From: Simmondsia chinensis | Lineage: Eukaryota > Streptophyta > Magnoliopsida > Caryophyllales > Simmondsiaceae | Direction: 5' to 3' | Assembly (NCBI GenBank): GCA_018398585.1 | Contig: JAGTTD010000018.1 | Span: 3,479,501-3,543,500, forward strand | Length of the DNA: 64,000 nucleotides | Part shown: positions 1 through 13,100 of the stretch, in pieces | Numbering within the stretch: position 1 is the first letter of the stretch | Layout of the letters: every line of letters starts with the position of its first letter | Translations under genes and position numbers: made by a program | The notes under the pieces: model-generated | What the model was told of the DNA's origin: nothing | Database searches by the model: none | Seen by the model: only the letters and a program-made list of their open reading frames with translations

Positions 1-280
1 ATTAAAGTTAAGTTAAAAACATAATGGTACAACTACATTACATTGCTAGTAACCTAAGACAAATCCAAATGTTCACTCAATTACCCCAACTCATGGCTGA
101 ACCATCAAAAATTTCATTAACAACTTAACATAAATTTTACTTTAAGAACCAAAGTGACACAATATCACTTATACATAGATTGAATTGATACATACAAAAG
201 TAAAAGAACTAAATTGACACAAAAGGCAACGTACGAGAACTTTGAGATAAATAAACCTTAAAAAGGGTGTTATTATTGCC
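1..280. repeat. MITE-like remnant at window edge
   Basis: AT-rich sequence resembling the internal and right end of the MITE-like family at 19350-19731 and 38630-38994 (phrases such as CTAAATTGACACAA and a terminal AGATAAATAAACC). The left end lies outside the window or is decayed. No coding signal. Confidence 0.35.
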
Positions 281-390
281 AGAGCATATTATAATTTTTA
301 AGGTATTTTTGTAGCTTTCATTGATTATAAGTCACACTATTACTCCGATAATAATAATTTTTGTCCTACCAATAATAAAAAGCAAAATTG

Positions 391-617
391 CCAGTGCCCC
401 AAAGGCTCCCCCATAAGCAGGTTATTTTTTTGGGGCAACAGGGGGTTGAATGTACGCAGCCTTCCCCCTTCAGGTTTTTTCGAAACCCCCCAACCTGAGG
501 GGTATAACACGAGGACTTCCCAGGAGGTCACCCATCCTAGTACTATTCTCGCCCAAGCACGCTTAATTTCGGAATTCTAATGGGATCCGGTTGCATTAGT
601 GCCAGGTAATGAACCCT
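391..617 (-). mobile_element. 5S-headed SINE, copy A
   Basis: Read on the minus strand, 617 to about 500 matches a plant 5S rRNA gene: the stretch around AAGCGTGCTTGGGCGAGA and the box GGATGGGTGACCTCCTGG are clear. A short linker and the tail block (GAAGGGGGAAGGCTGCG, then GGGAGCC and GCACTGG) follow. The terminal TTG repeats are lost and I find no convincing target-site duplication, so this is an old copy. It lies upstream of the EDR2-like gene. Confidence 0.8.
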
Positions 618-859
618 TAAGAGTTAGCAAATAATATATTAAATTCAATACGACATTAATACACAAACATAAAAATAAAAGAGCAGGTAAAACTTTAATA
701 CAATTCAACAAATTCCAATATAATATACTAAATTATATTTTAACAGTATTGATATCATTTATATATCGCACGGTATAACACTAATTCGTTATCATAATTG
801 GGCAGAAAAATATAAAAATAAGAACGACTACTTTTAGGCCAAAAAACCGAAAACTAAAT

Positions 860-1192
860 TCTCAAATCAAATTGGGACACCAACTCTCTCTCATTTGTCT
901 GCGCCATTCGCGCTCCTCTCACTCTCTCTCCCCCTCTAAATTCGCGAAATCCGTTGCTCTCAACCACCAAATAACAACGACAAAACTTCAAAATTAACCC
1001 CAACTTTTCATTTTTATTTCATATAAATCAACTTTGATCTTCAAATTCCCCTTTGGGTGGGATGATCAGAGGAATCATCATTCCTCTTATTTCCCACCCA
1101 ATTCTTTCATTTTTGCTGAATTTTGATCACTTTATTCGAAGAAAATCATTCCAATTTTTGTAGAATCACAAGGGGTTTTGTGAAAGTTTGAA
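860..1192 (+). promoter_or_regulatory. Probable 5' UTR and proximal promoter of the EDR2-like gene
   Basis: Pyrimidine-rich CTCTCTC leader tracts at about 884-935 are followed by AT-rich sequence up to the ATG at 1193, typical of a plant 5' leader. The transcription start cannot be placed, and no single TATA box is convincing. No coding potential. Confidence 0.45.
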
Positions 1193-4100
1193 ATGGGTGA
1201 TGCGAAAATGGAGGGGTGGCTGTATCTGGTGAGCTATAATAGATTTGGGTTGCATAATATAAGGAAAAGGTACTTTGTTCTTCAAGAGAATTGCCTCAAG
1301 AGCTTCAAAACCATTCCTGAATCTGATAATGTGGTATACTCCATTATTTTCTCTATGAATTGTTATTGCAAGGGCAAAAATTGTTATTCTCAGTGTAATA
1401 ATGTAACTTATGAACAATGGGGGTAGCAAAATTGTCTAGAAAACTATTAGCATACTTTGTCGATAACAATTTTACCTTGGCAATAACACTACCCTTTTCT
1501 CTTGCCCATTTATTGTTTGAATAAAAGATGTTATGTAAAAGTAACGATGTGACTTGTAGTGAATAATAACAACAAATTCTCATAAAGTTGATCGCATTAA
1601 CATTTTTGTCTCGGTAATAATATTACCCTTCTTTTTTTCGTGGGGGATGTTAAGAATTCAAATATAGTAACAAAATCTTATGTCGGAGTTGTGAGAAATG
1701 CTAGTTGATTTTGAGATGAAACCTCATTTGGGTTTGTACATGTACCTCACATGTATCCACAAGCCCGTAAAATTTTACATGGTATTAGTGCAGTTGCATG
1801 ATCCTGGGTTTTTGTTTGATGCATCATGTCATGTCCATAAGAAGATGTGTGTATTTAAATTTATGTGCTAAGGGCCTCCCTAGTGAATGTTGGATCCAAT
1901 TGGTGATTCAATTACGCTTTAGATTGTGAAAAGTATAATTGAAGAAGACACACCCGTGAGTTTTGCATGTGTTCAGGGCTTCACATGTGAGTTCAATAAC
2001 AATAGCATGTAGGAGTTATGAGAGAGAAAGGATCAACATATAAGACTAATAAGTTACTCCATCTAATGCCAATTGATTTTAAAATGAAACCTCACTTGAG
2101 CTTACATGTGGATGCCAACTGTGTGGGTCGGGCCTAAGACTTGGTGTAATTTAATAACATGTATGTCTAATAAGAAAAATCACATGTCGATGTTGTAAGA
2201 AATGTCAATCGGTTTTTGGATGAAACTTTACTGGAGCTTATATGTGGACCTCATATATGCTAATTCTCTGGGTCGGACTCAAGACCCATTGAAATTTCAC
2301 TGGGTAATTGACTCATTGTTTACTTCTCAAATTTTTGGGACCGTTGATATTCCATTGCCTTGAAATCGTCCCTGGATGAAATGTTGTGGTGTGCTTATTG
2401 TTTTCTCGTTGCCCATTTTTCATCCTTGTAACGTTATTTGTTTGCTGTACTTTTTTTCTCTTTTTTTTTTTGGTTAATATTATTGAAATCCTTTATTTAG
2501 CCTGTTTGGTCAATCGTGATGAATTTGATGCTGTTTTATGGGTATTATGTTGTTTGAATTTGGGGTTTGAAATATTTTCTTGCTATACTGATGCCTACGG
2601 AGAGAAGAGAGTATTTCATATGCATTTGGAATTTCTTTGTCTGAATTATTTGAAATATTTTGGGTTTCGAAAGCACCTTTAGGCTTATTTTTGCTATTGT
2701 TGCTTGTTGCGTGCATGCTTTATTGTTGCTTTGATGCTTTATTGTTTCATTTTTGCTTTCTTAGTCATAGCCTCCCTTTAGGGTAGCTACCTGAAAGGAT
2801 AAGCTACATACCCCCAACCCCCCCCCCCCCCCCCCCCCCCTCTCTTCTTCTGCCCCAACCCTTCTTTGGTGGGAGCCCTTGTGCATTGGGTTTGTTGTTG
2901 TTGTAGGAGGAAAGCTTCATTTTAATTGAATTTCTACCCAAGCATATTGTATTCATTAACGAATAGTTCAATACAACTTATAAACATAAGGGACTAACAT
3001 AGTACATAACTTTTAATGTATTGAACTTTTAACATTGAAGTCCTGTTTACAGGCAAATAAACACTTGAAGCATTGTTGTTTCATCTGGTTTGCTTGCCTT
3101 CTAGCCTTGTTCCACATGTCTAGTACCTTTTTAGGTTTATTATAAAAAAAAAAAAAAAATGCTTCTTTTAAATCAATTTGGAAATATAGATTGAGTTGTT
3201 ATTGTATACTTATTGGCTTCGGTTTTTGACAATGGTTTCTGTCATGAGGTTGAACATTGCCATAGGAAAGAAACTATGAAGGATGGTACAGTATTATGCA
3301 GCTAATTTCATTTCAAGTGTATTTATTTTCAAAGTTCACTATTGCAGAAGTGTATGTTGATATGATTCATATCAAGATAACAGAAATTTCTGACCGAGAA
3401 CTGTTGATTTGTTGTCTTTGTTATATTTGGTAATTTAACTTATCTTTTTTTCTTCTCACTTTCTGAGAACTTATCAGAATCTCTGCATAACATTTTCTTT
3501 CCAAGGCATGCAAAGTAAAACTAGGACTACTGTGAAAGAGGTGGCTCTGCAGTCCTATTGTCTTTGAACATGTACCGGTGTGAAATTCACATCTTGAACA
3601 TATTCACGGATGTCACATGATATATCACAAAAATCGCATTGGGTTTTGTTAAGGACTGTACAAATAAGTCTAGTAGAATATCACATTAGAGTTCTGAGAG
3701 AAAAGTTCAATATATAAGCTTAGCGGGTTACTCCAACCATCGCCAATTGGTTTTAGGATGGAACCCCACTTGGGCTTATATGTAGATCTCATGTGTGCCA
3801 ACTCTATTGGTCAGTGAAATTTAACGACAATATTAACTATTTTTAAGCCTTATGTTTCTAAAAATTTGAATGAAAAAAGAGTAGGACTAATTGGAGTTCC
3901 ATTTTTCATATTTCCTTGTGCAGGTACCCATAGGAAGTGCAATCATAGACTCCTGCCTACGGGTGACTGATAATGGAATGACAACCATTCAAAAGAAAGT
4001 ACGAAGATTGATCAGTTCTTCTTTTCCGTAGTATAAGATCAATTCTGTAGTTTGAATGATTGATATACTCAAATTTCATGCTCTTGCTAAGGCTCTATTT

Positions 4101-7100
4101 GTTTTGACGAAAAATATTTTCCATCTCAATTATATTATTTTTTTGTATAGCTTCATTGCGGCAACCACAAATTTAAAAAAAAATAAAATAAAATTCCGTC
4201 CTAATGGAGCCTGAGTGATATTTGTTCTGCACGCCCTATAACCATGTAATTATTTGAAACATGCAGGTATTCTTCTTTTTCACCATATATAATACCTCTA
4301 ACCACAATGAACAGCTCAAGGTAGGAAAATCTTTATGGAATAATTTTATCTGTAGTCTACCAGTAGGGTGTTTGATCCTTGCGTTTTATTACAACAGTTG
4401 GGAGCAAGTAGTCCGGAAGAAGCAGCAAGATGGACCCGGTTGCTTCAAGATGCTATGTCAAAGGTCTCATCCTAGTCTTTTCCAATGCTTTGGAGTGATT
4501 TTCATGCCTATAATGTAAAGCTTATCTCTAGATGAATCTGCAGGAATGCCCGAATACTACTACCAATCTGGTGGACTATTCTGGCAGGAGGTGGCAGACA
4601 TTTAGGTGAGTGATCTAGAGGATATTTTGATTTCAGAAATATATAAAATTTTGGATTCATTCTCTGGCTCTGGCTTCCATGATCTGAACTTCCTGGATAA
4701 ATGTTGTATTTCATGGCTGTTTGAAAAAGAAGTTGAATGTAGCTAATGTAGGATAAGTAGCTGAGGAGTTAATGAAGCAATTGGACGGTCAATATCCCAA
4801 ATGGTCGAGCTGGAAGCATTGAACCACAATTGTGACTTAAATACTTTGTTACAGTGCCCATAAGATCTCAAAACGAAACTTTCGGGGCCTCTAAGATGTG
4901 TTTCGGCGACTTTTATATTTTGCGACTAGTTTTTGACAAGTACGTAGTTTTGCATTTTTAGGGTTTCACCAATTAATATAAATACTTTGTTAACTGTCAT
5001 TATCTCATTATTCTGGACTTCGAATGAGAAACCCTAGAGAATTGTTCCCAATTTTTGTCAATTCCGAGTTGCTTTGTCGATTTGTCGTGTTCAAGTCGTG
5101 ATTTGCGCTTCCATTTCACATCAGCAGCGTCGAAAAGAATAATTACAGACCTTAGCCCTGGTAGATAGTGCCAGTTTGCTGGCCCCATATGCCCAGTGGA
5201 GTATATGTATTGACTATAGATATCCCTCTTTTGAGAGTCCTATCATCCATACTCATGAATACTATATGCTGTGTGTGTCATCTCTATATATGAAATCAAT
5301 CAGTTACTCCTATAGTTCCCTTGCTTCACAATATGCCTTACGTTCCTTAGGTTTCTTCCTCTGTTTCGGAAAATGTTGCATAGGATCTTCTCCTGTCTAT
5401 TCTTGTTGTCCTGGGTAGTTAATATCGCCATTTATGTTCTTGGTTGCTGGACACCTTTATCTATGAGTTCTCATTTGCAATATATGTCGTGTCTTATTCA
5501 AAATAGCATTCTTTCAACAGATTGCGACGTTCAAGGAGGATACTTTCTGGTGATGCTGCAGATTGGATACAATACTCATCAGCACGCATGGATGCAATGA
5601 CATCTGATGTGATTGCACCTTCGCCATGGAAACTTATTGGTTGTCAAAATGGTATGAACAAATACTTTGAAATGCCATACGTTAGGCTGATATTGTTGGA
5701 CACTGTTGGGCTTCCTCAACTACCCTATGCTGGTGTCATTTTGGGGTCTCTTCAAATGGCCTACTTCATTGTTGTAAATGGCAGTAATGTTGGTGATCAG
5801 ATGATTGTCGTGTTTGGGCTCCCTTGGCAGTTCTAGTGGCAGAGGTCTATAAATAAGCCTTGTAGTAGCTAGTGTCGATAGAGTGTGAGCAAAGAAGAGG
5901 AGAAATTGTGAGAGTACGACAAACACTGTTGTAATACCTCTCTCTTCTTATAGTGATTTCATTTCTCTCCTTCTGTGACGAAGGATTCGACCAAAACCCC
6001 GTAAATCTTATATCTTTTCTTCCCTTACCCCGGTTTTATTGTTTTGGAAACCCGATCTAGGAGTTGCAGTGTGTGTGGGTTATTTAATACTATAAATATC
6101 TTTACTGCTTGTATTCTCATTACTGGAAACACATGTAGGGTTAAGGCTATTCAAGGAAGGAAAGAATGAGGTCCACAAGACGGTATATTTTCTTGCAATC
6201 CTTCAATATTTGTACTGATGTTAGAAATATATGCTCAGATAAAGCTTTCTATGGTCACAGCTCTTGGATGATCATCCTGCAATAATGGCAGTCGGTGTCG
6301 TTGATGGGTTTTCGGAGGCTATTTTCAAGACTTTGATGTCTTTAGGAGCATCAAGATCAGAGTAAGATTTCTAAGTTACTTTTGTGTTCTTAATGATATT
6401 CTCTTTACATACTGAAACCCATAAATGATTCAAGGCAAATAACTTGGTGGGAGTCCTTTTTTCCCTCTCTGCTTTTGGGAGCTGCTTTGGTGTGGCATTT
6501 TTCTGAAGTACTCTGTTGTACTTCGACTTTTGACTCTACAGTTTGTATCTAATTGAAGGTTAGCAAATGTGTTGTATCATGTGGTTCTTGTGTTCGTCTT
6601 ATACATAAGGAGTTTTAGAACAGAGGTCAACCCAAACCCAACCCCTTTATTAAATAGGTTGAAAACTCTTAACCCAATTAATAAATGGGTATTTCACGGG
6701 TTACCTATTTAATTATTAGTAACTTTTTTTTTTTTTATTTATTACATATGAGTTTCTCAACCTACAAACATGTCAATAATATATCTTAAAGTTAATGCTA
6801 GCAATAAATGCATGATCTATTAATAATTGTGAAAATAAGTTATCAAACTACCTTTGATCAAATATATTTCAAATTATCTTAAGTTGGCATAGGCTATATT
6901 AGTATATATAATACAAGTATATATCATTCATAGCCTAACACGTCTATATAAATAGGTAAAATGAGTTTAAAACAGGGTGAACCAATGCAAAACCCAAATT
7001 CAGTCGAGTAGGGATAAGATGTTTTGCTTATTCACATTGGCGTCTTCAGTTATGATGTCTGAGGTTTCTTCCCCCTTTCTTTGTGTATAATGTCGGAACA

Positions 7101-10100
7101 GAAGTTTTACGCTTGTTGAGGCCCGTCACAGGCCCCCTTGGCGTGGCTATAGCTAAAGAGACCCCACTATAGGCAACGTCTTGATACTTAAGTGGTCTGT
7201 GTTTCATCGAAGAGACTATGTCATATATAATTTTGATACTCCAATATACTATTTCATGGAACCTTATATTTATATGTCAATATGTCATCCTCAAGTTATC
7301 AGCCGTCTGGTCCTGGAAAATCCTTTAGTATTCTAATTCCAAGACCAACTGTGACATCTTGTCCTTAATTTCTTGTACATTATTTCTCTCTTAATAATAT
7401 TTCATCTTTCGGTGGGGATAAAAAAAATCTTCGCAGATGGGACTTCTGTTTCTACAGGGGCAGTATGGTTGAGCATCTAGATGGTCACACTGATATAATT
7501 CATAAACAGTTGTCCGAAGACTGGTTACCTTGGTATGATTTCGAACCTTTCTAGGCATTGTTACTTGTAATCTATGGTCTACATTGTCATAACTAATATC
7601 TATTTGCAGGGGAATGAAACATAGAGATCTACTTTTGCGCCGTTATTGGAGAAGGGAGGATGATGGCACATATGGTATTGCTATTAAAACTAGATCTTAT
7701 GAAATATGTTGCTTGCTCTTCAAAGTATACTAGCACTGATTTCGACCATTTCATTGTGTGCAGTAATTTTATACCATTCAGTTTTTCACAGAAAGTGCCC
7801 TCCTCAGAAAGGATATGTTCGCGCCTGCCTTAAAAGTAATGTATGCTTTGAACTTGGAATACTTAAAAACTGTTTACCCATATGTTTCCTCTTAAAAACT
7901 GTTTACCCGTATGTTTCCTCAACCTGAATGATGTTCAGTCACCCCCGAAATTGCAGTGGTGCTGGATTTTTCTTGTTTTGATGTGTATAGTCAGGCCCAA
8001 TCAATACCCCAAGCAAACCAAGCAGTTAGTTGGGATCCCTAATTTGTTAATAGCCCCTTTTTGACGATTAATTATATTATCGATTTGTTTCTACTACGTA
8101 TCATTATTTATAATTGGGGGAATAACAACTTATTTATAATATATTATAAACGTATATGTACATATGTAATATAAATAACCCATGTATTAGTTGGTATGAT
8201 AATATAAAGTGTATAAGTCAAGATGTGTTTGAGTTGACCTAAACACTTTCGTTATTGAAAAAGCATGGGCACCTAAAATCTTGATACTGGCCCTGCATAT
8301 AGTGTATTGCTATGTCCCTTAATTATGCATGTGTTTCACCCGGCCTCTTGGGCCCATCCCTCAGAGTTGCCATACAAGAGATCCATGTATAAGCCCAAGT
8401 GGGGCTCCATCCTTGAGGCTTTAGGTGGAGTATCCCACTAGGCTTATGTATTGATCTTTTCTCTCTCACGACTGCTATGTGGGATTCTTACTAAATCCAC
8501 ACATGGAGTCCTTAACACTTTCCGTTCTTTACCACCTTCAATGTGACCATGATCTTGATAATTTTGTTCTTCTTTTCTCTTTAAAATCTGAGCATATTAT
8601 ATCAATGTTGAAGTTCTTCAGGGGAGGAGTTTGGTCAAGCATGTTTAGATTCTCTCGGAAGCACAATGTACTTGCTCCAGACTATACTTTACAATGATGT
8701 CAAATGAATTTCTAATGTTAACTGGTTGAGATATAACCAGGAAATTAATATGATAGAAAAGATTTTATATGAATCTAATGGCATCGATTTTCAGGTGGTG
8801 GATATGTAATCACACCCGTGAATGAAGGTAAGCTGTCAGTTGTGAGGCATATGCTCGCGATTGATTGGAAATCTTGGAGATCCTACTTACGAATATCTTC
8901 TGCAAGTTCCATGACAGTTCACATGTTGGAGAGACTTGCCGGTATGTTCATATTATGGAACCAAATAAAGGCTATCATGTAATCTAACGGCCATTATCCA
9001 ATGAATTTTAAGCTAGCCATTATGCCATTGATAGTTATGCAGTTAATTTTGTAACGGTCACCATAATGCATACATATTGTATTCTATTAGTTAAGATGTT
9101 TACATAAATGTTTTACATGTTCAAAATTATCGAACAGGTATAAAAACTAGTGACTGCTATTCATTCAAAATTATGCAAATATAAAGTATAAATGCAGCTC
9201 ATGTTCCCTCGAAAATTCAATGCGATTGCCATGACCTGGTATGTAACATTCACAAAACTTGCTCATCACACAAGCATAATGTGACTTCAAATTGTAGTTT
9301 GGTTTCATGGTTCACATTATTTATCATTGCTCTTTTCAATATTGGAATATTGATATCTTAGGCTCTGTTTTAGTCAAAAGGAAATATTTTCTTCTTATAA
9401 AATTTTTCTTCTTTTATATTTTCATTGAGAAATATGTTTTTATTAAAAAAATTTATTTCTTTAGCTAAGGAAAAGAACTTCATTATCAATATTTGTATGG
9501 AATCCGTGCTTGATCAAGTTGAGGCCGAAGTAAGATATAAGATGTGGCATTATGACAGAGAATGTTTTCGTTTCCGTAAAGAAAAATGTCATTCCTTCTC
9601 CTTGAGGGGCAACCAACTTCCTTTCTAAGGGGGGAAACATTTTTCATTGAAGTAAGGATTGCTTTCTTTTAGGGATGGAGGCCCTTTGGAAACAGCCTCC
9701 CTTCACAGTAACACCCTGAAAGGGTAAGGCTGTGTATATCTTATCCTCCCAAATCATACCTTGGCTGGAACCTCTTTGAGATATTGATTTGTTGTTGTTG
9801 TTGTTGTTGTTCTAAGGATTGACACACTTTTGTACAATGAAACTATAAAAATGTGATGGAAAAGCTTTTATGCCAAAATAAATAGAGCCGTAATAACTGA
9901 TTGTATGTTTTGCAGGGTTAAGAGAGTTGTTCAGAGCCAAAGCAGGAGACTACCAGTCTGGTGAATCTGGGCCATTAACTAGAGCTCTTGGGTTGTCTTC
10001 AACTGAACTTCAGGATGCCAAGACTCGCCCTCAAATCCCCGTAGACATACAGAAGGCTGACGACAGCAACCGAAACAAAGACGAGGCAGAAAGAACATCC

Positions 10101-13100
10101 GGAGCTGCAAGTTTGATGGATCTGAATGATGCATCTGATGAGTTCTTTGATGTTCCCGAGCCCTCGGCTTTTGAAAATTTTGACAACGAGTGGCCTTCTG
10201 ATAGTCCTGAGTTACAGTGTCCGGTACCTTCTCACTACAAACATTTACCTTTTCCCATGTACAAAAAGTCATGTCTATATTTGTCCATTTTCGACGCAAA
10301 TGAAAGAGTTATTGGTTAGACATTTTTAGCTTTCGGTTATAATGGAGTAAACCAAATATGAAGTATTAGTTGATACTTTTTCCTAATTCATGAGTTCAGT
10401 GGAAATAGTCTATTTCGAGTTGTAGGGGTAACGTACATTTGACTCTCCCAGATACCATAATGGTGGTAGCCTCATGCACCGGGCCACTCTTCTTCTTCTT
10501 TAGAAGTCTTGTATATATTTAAAATTGTCTGATATTGTTAACAGTATACAACCAATTATAAACCATACCCCATCAACTTAAACCTTTGGGATAGATGGCT
10601 CCTTGATATGGTATTAGAGCCTTGTTGACCAAGAGGCAATGAGCTCGAATTCCAACAATCCCCACCTTTTAATATTAACATAATTTAAGCACAAGATATA
10701 AGGTGGACCTATGCAAAATCCGCTCTTCAAGCCTAATGGGCATTTGCCTGAGGGGGGCATGTTAGAGTATAAAATCAATCATAAACCTTCACCCATCAGT
10801 TTAAACCTTTGCGATAATTGGTTCTTTGATAGATACCACATACTTAGCTGAGAAGCAGCAGCCTGGTGGCTTTAAGACCTCTTGTCACGCGAAGAACATA
10901 TGAATTGCTTCTGACACCACCAGGCCGCTTATATTTGCCAGTCACAAAGATATGGCCTTCTACTTTAGTATAATAGTTTCTGTTTTCTTCATTTTTCTCA
11001 TCTTAATAAGGATAACATAGCGAACCTGAAGATTTGAGACAGATCTAACGGATTGATGTTTGCAAAAGTTTTTTGAATGATCTACTATCCTGTTTGTAGT
11101 AGCAATTATAATTTCAGAACTTCATATAAAATTAAGGCTTAGCCTAAAACTGGTGATAGTTGTTCTCATGCCTGATGGTCATGATAAACTTGTTGAAACT
11201 TCAGATGCAAGTATCATTTTGTTTTCATTTACGTGTTCATTTTCGATGTGCCATTTGTGGCATAGCTTTGAGTGATCATTTGTTACTATGATTTGCAGAA
11301 TCCTCCCCAGCCCGCTAGACTTTCTGCTGTCGGGCTCGTAAAAAAGCTGCAGGATCTTGCTGGTAATCTTACTGTTGTTTGCAATGGATCTATGGGACAC
11401 ATTCAATTCATGAAAATATTCTTAGTTCTCTATTTCAATTTTTCCTAGTATTTTCACTTGTGTTAAGCAAGAGAGAAGACAGAGAAGAGGAGAGAATTAA
11501 ACGGAAGGGGGAAAGAGAAAGAGAGAGTTAGAAAGAAAAGACTTAAAAGGAAAGATAGAAGAGCAGGGAGAATCATGAGAAAGGGGGAGAGAGAGTTTAG
11601 AAAGATAGCATTTAACTTAATATAGGCATCCTAGGATTCATTTACCAGGCACTAATGCAACCGGTTCCCATTAGAACTCCAAAGTTAAGCGTGCTTGGGC
11701 AAGAGTAGTACCAGGATGGGTGACCTCCTGGGAAGTCCTCGTGTTGCCAACTCTATAAAGTTGGGGGGTCCTCGGAAACAGCCTCTCAACAAGGTTACAC
11801 CCTAAAGGGGTAAGGCTGTATACATCCACTCCTTCCAGACCCCGCGTATGCAGGAGCCCTTGAGGCACTGGGTTTGTTGTTGTTGTTGTTGTCCTAGATA
11901 TGGAAACTTTCTAAAATATTTACTATCTCAAAGTATGAAAATTTCCTAAATATTAAAAACCCTAAGCGATAAATTAATATCTAGAAAATATAAACATACA
12001 AATATATTCAAATTTCTTCTTTTCCAAACATGTCCATGAATCTCATAGTTTACGTCATTCTCGTACTTCATCAAAAGGTGAGAAAATGACCCCTTTTAAT
12101 TGCAAAGGAAAACTTGAAAAATAAAGAAGGGTGTTCTTGGTTCAAAGGGAAGGAAACTAAAAGGCAATATTTTCTTGAAAAATGTCGAAAAGTGAGTCTT
12201 TTTCAGTGCATTTCCAGGAAAATATTTGCTTCAAACTAACATGGAAAATCATTTGTGCAGCTGCTCAGAAAAAGAGTTACATGGACCAAGACACTGCCCG
12301 TGTTGATGATATAACATGCTGCTATGGCGCAACACTTCCCAAAGATCCGAGCTTTTCGATGGCCTGCAGGTGGACTGCAGCTGATTCTTCCTCGTTTTTA
12401 ATTCGAGGCGAAACTTATCTTCAGAACCAACAGAAGGTATTATCATACATTCATACAACATATTCAACTTTTCTTAGAGTTCTAATAGATTAGAAACTCC
12501 TAATGTGATAGTAAGAAACAAAGCTAATAATAGTCTAATTCTAATCCTAATTAATAATATATCCAAACAGATAGAATCTACAACCATTCAAACTATCAGT
12601 AACTATCCCAATTCTAGATATTGATCCTTTCTCCTCTATCTTCATCACGTGGAAAACGGAACAAACATATTTTCTTAATAAACTATGGAAGGAACATCCA
12701 TGAGTAGCCTGGTGTGCCATTTCAGATACTATGTATCTTTAGCTATGTTATATAATTAAAGATCGGTATCTGTATATTCACAATTGAGTAGGTTACATGG
12801 CCTTTCGAAAATCCATGACCACATTTTACATGCTAGGATTGATGTCTTGATATTGTGATGTTCATCTTCACTTGATTGAGTGGCAGTGCCATGCTGAGGC
12901 ATTGAGTGTGCAGACTGTCTCTTATTACCGACGATTAATGGCTAAGTTAGTTGGCCGTATATTGTGTCTGTTATGGTATAACTTGAATGGTTTTAGAGTT
13001 GTTACACTAGTAAGGGGTTATAAATTATGCCTATAGCGTGTCTGTTGATATATGCAGCGAGGAAGAGAATAGGAGAAAATACTATTGTATCACCACGTTA

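Noticed and set aside
391..617. Functional 5S rRNA gene, or a Cassandra LTR
   Set aside because: The head is diverged from 5S, is fused to a SINE tail, and the better copies have 19-bp TSDs with no LTR ends or 5-bp duplications. No tandem 5S array or T-run terminator follows directly.
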